NCBI RefSeq assembly: GCF_932526225.1
Contig: NC_064043.1
Span: forward strand, 7,431,501 to 7,495,500
Length of the DNA stretch: 64,000 nt
Reading direction: 5' to 3'
Source of the DNA: Nematostella vectensis
Taxonomy: Eukaryota; Cnidaria; Anthozoa; Actiniaria; Edwardsiidae
Part shown: positions 63,669 to 64,000 of the stretch, piece after piece
How positions within the stretch are numbered: the first letter of the stretch is position 1
Layout: every line of letters starts with the position of its first letter
The notes under the pieces: generated by a model
What the model was told of the DNA's origin: nothing
Seen by the model: the letters and a program-made list of their open reading frames with translations, nothing else
The model's database searches: none
Program-made: the position numbers and the translations under genes

Positions 63669-64000
63669 TTGTACAGGGTTTCGAGATCCCCATAGCGTCC
63701 ACTTAGTCCGATCTGAGGAAAGCGGAAGAAATTTATTTGGCTAAGCGAGGCTAAAATTCAAGGTTGGGTAAATATTTTGGATTTGGATTTTATCTTGTTA
63801 TAATCTTATATCTAAACAATCAATATCTAAACAATTAATCAGAGCGTTCTTAAAATAAACAACTAATCACAGCATTTTTTTTATTGTCTAAGAAATATGT
63901 ATTCAAAACTCTTCATTCATATTGGGCTTGTGGATCAGGATTATTTTTTTTATTGAAGAAAACAACGCAATGCATCTTGGGAAAAGTGAAAAGGGGTTAG
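63669..64000. other. AT-rich end of window, nothing recognised
   Basis: No supported feature. Confidence 0.4.

Overview
The window looks like an AT-rich invertebrate animal genome. A cnidarian, probably an anthozoan, is my best guess from gene architecture and repeat types, but nothing here proves the taxon. Most of the interest lies in an apparently intact 22.1-kb GC-rich Polinton/Maverick (polintovirus or adintovirus-like) element at 26632..48713. It has 230-bp terminal inverted repeats beginning AG and ending CT, and a perfect 6-bp target-site duplication (AAGAGA).

Host part, left: a ~195-bp satellite fills 1..2320. A 9-exon SLC36-type amino-acid transporter gene (minus strand, 2944..7403) stands head to head with an 18-exon Hsp110/HSPA4-type chaperone gene (plus strand, 8178..22059). 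A canonical heat-shock element lies between them. I joined both genes by hand; every junction is GT/AG and the frame closes (489 and 843 aa). Downstream is a small minus-strand gene for a secreted cysteine-rich (VWC-like) protein (22881..25373). In both the Hsp110 gene and this small gene a tandem array has grown out of an exon end plus its 5' splice site (about 30 x 45 bp, and 4 x ~92 bp).

Element: the left early side carries a plus-strand gene for an unrecognised 757-aa protein, then a minus-strand RING-finger region with two unattached membrane-anchor frames, then a plus-strand nuclease-like gene. The centre is a minus-strand late cluster: two widespread small Polinton proteins, two very basic core-like proteins, packaging ATPase, adenain-type protease, double-jelly-roll major capsid protein, pVI-like protein with a predicted protease site, two tandem penton-like paralogues, and a DDE integrase with chromodomain. 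Protein-primed family-B DNA polymerase follows. The right early side has a small plus-strand gene divergent from the polymerase and a GRF-zinc-finger gene. Most genes have their own TATA box 31-73 bp upstream of the ATG. Convergent units share poly(A) signals. Together these supply replication (PolB), integration (INT), capsid assembly (MCP, penton-like, pVI-like), packaging (ATPase) and maturation (PRO), so the element could be a virus as much as a transposon.

Host part, right: a 102-bp duplication in which the element landed, a frame-broken class A GPCR, a MITE, Ty3/Gypsy and LINE remnants, a 'GTAATAACGAGGTGCCGTTATA' type satellite (unit shown by its first bases GTAATAACGAGG) interrupted by an ~800-bp foldback element with an 11-bp target duplication, and further minisatellites. 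From about 58.7 to 63.4 kb I see almost nothing that I can call a gene.
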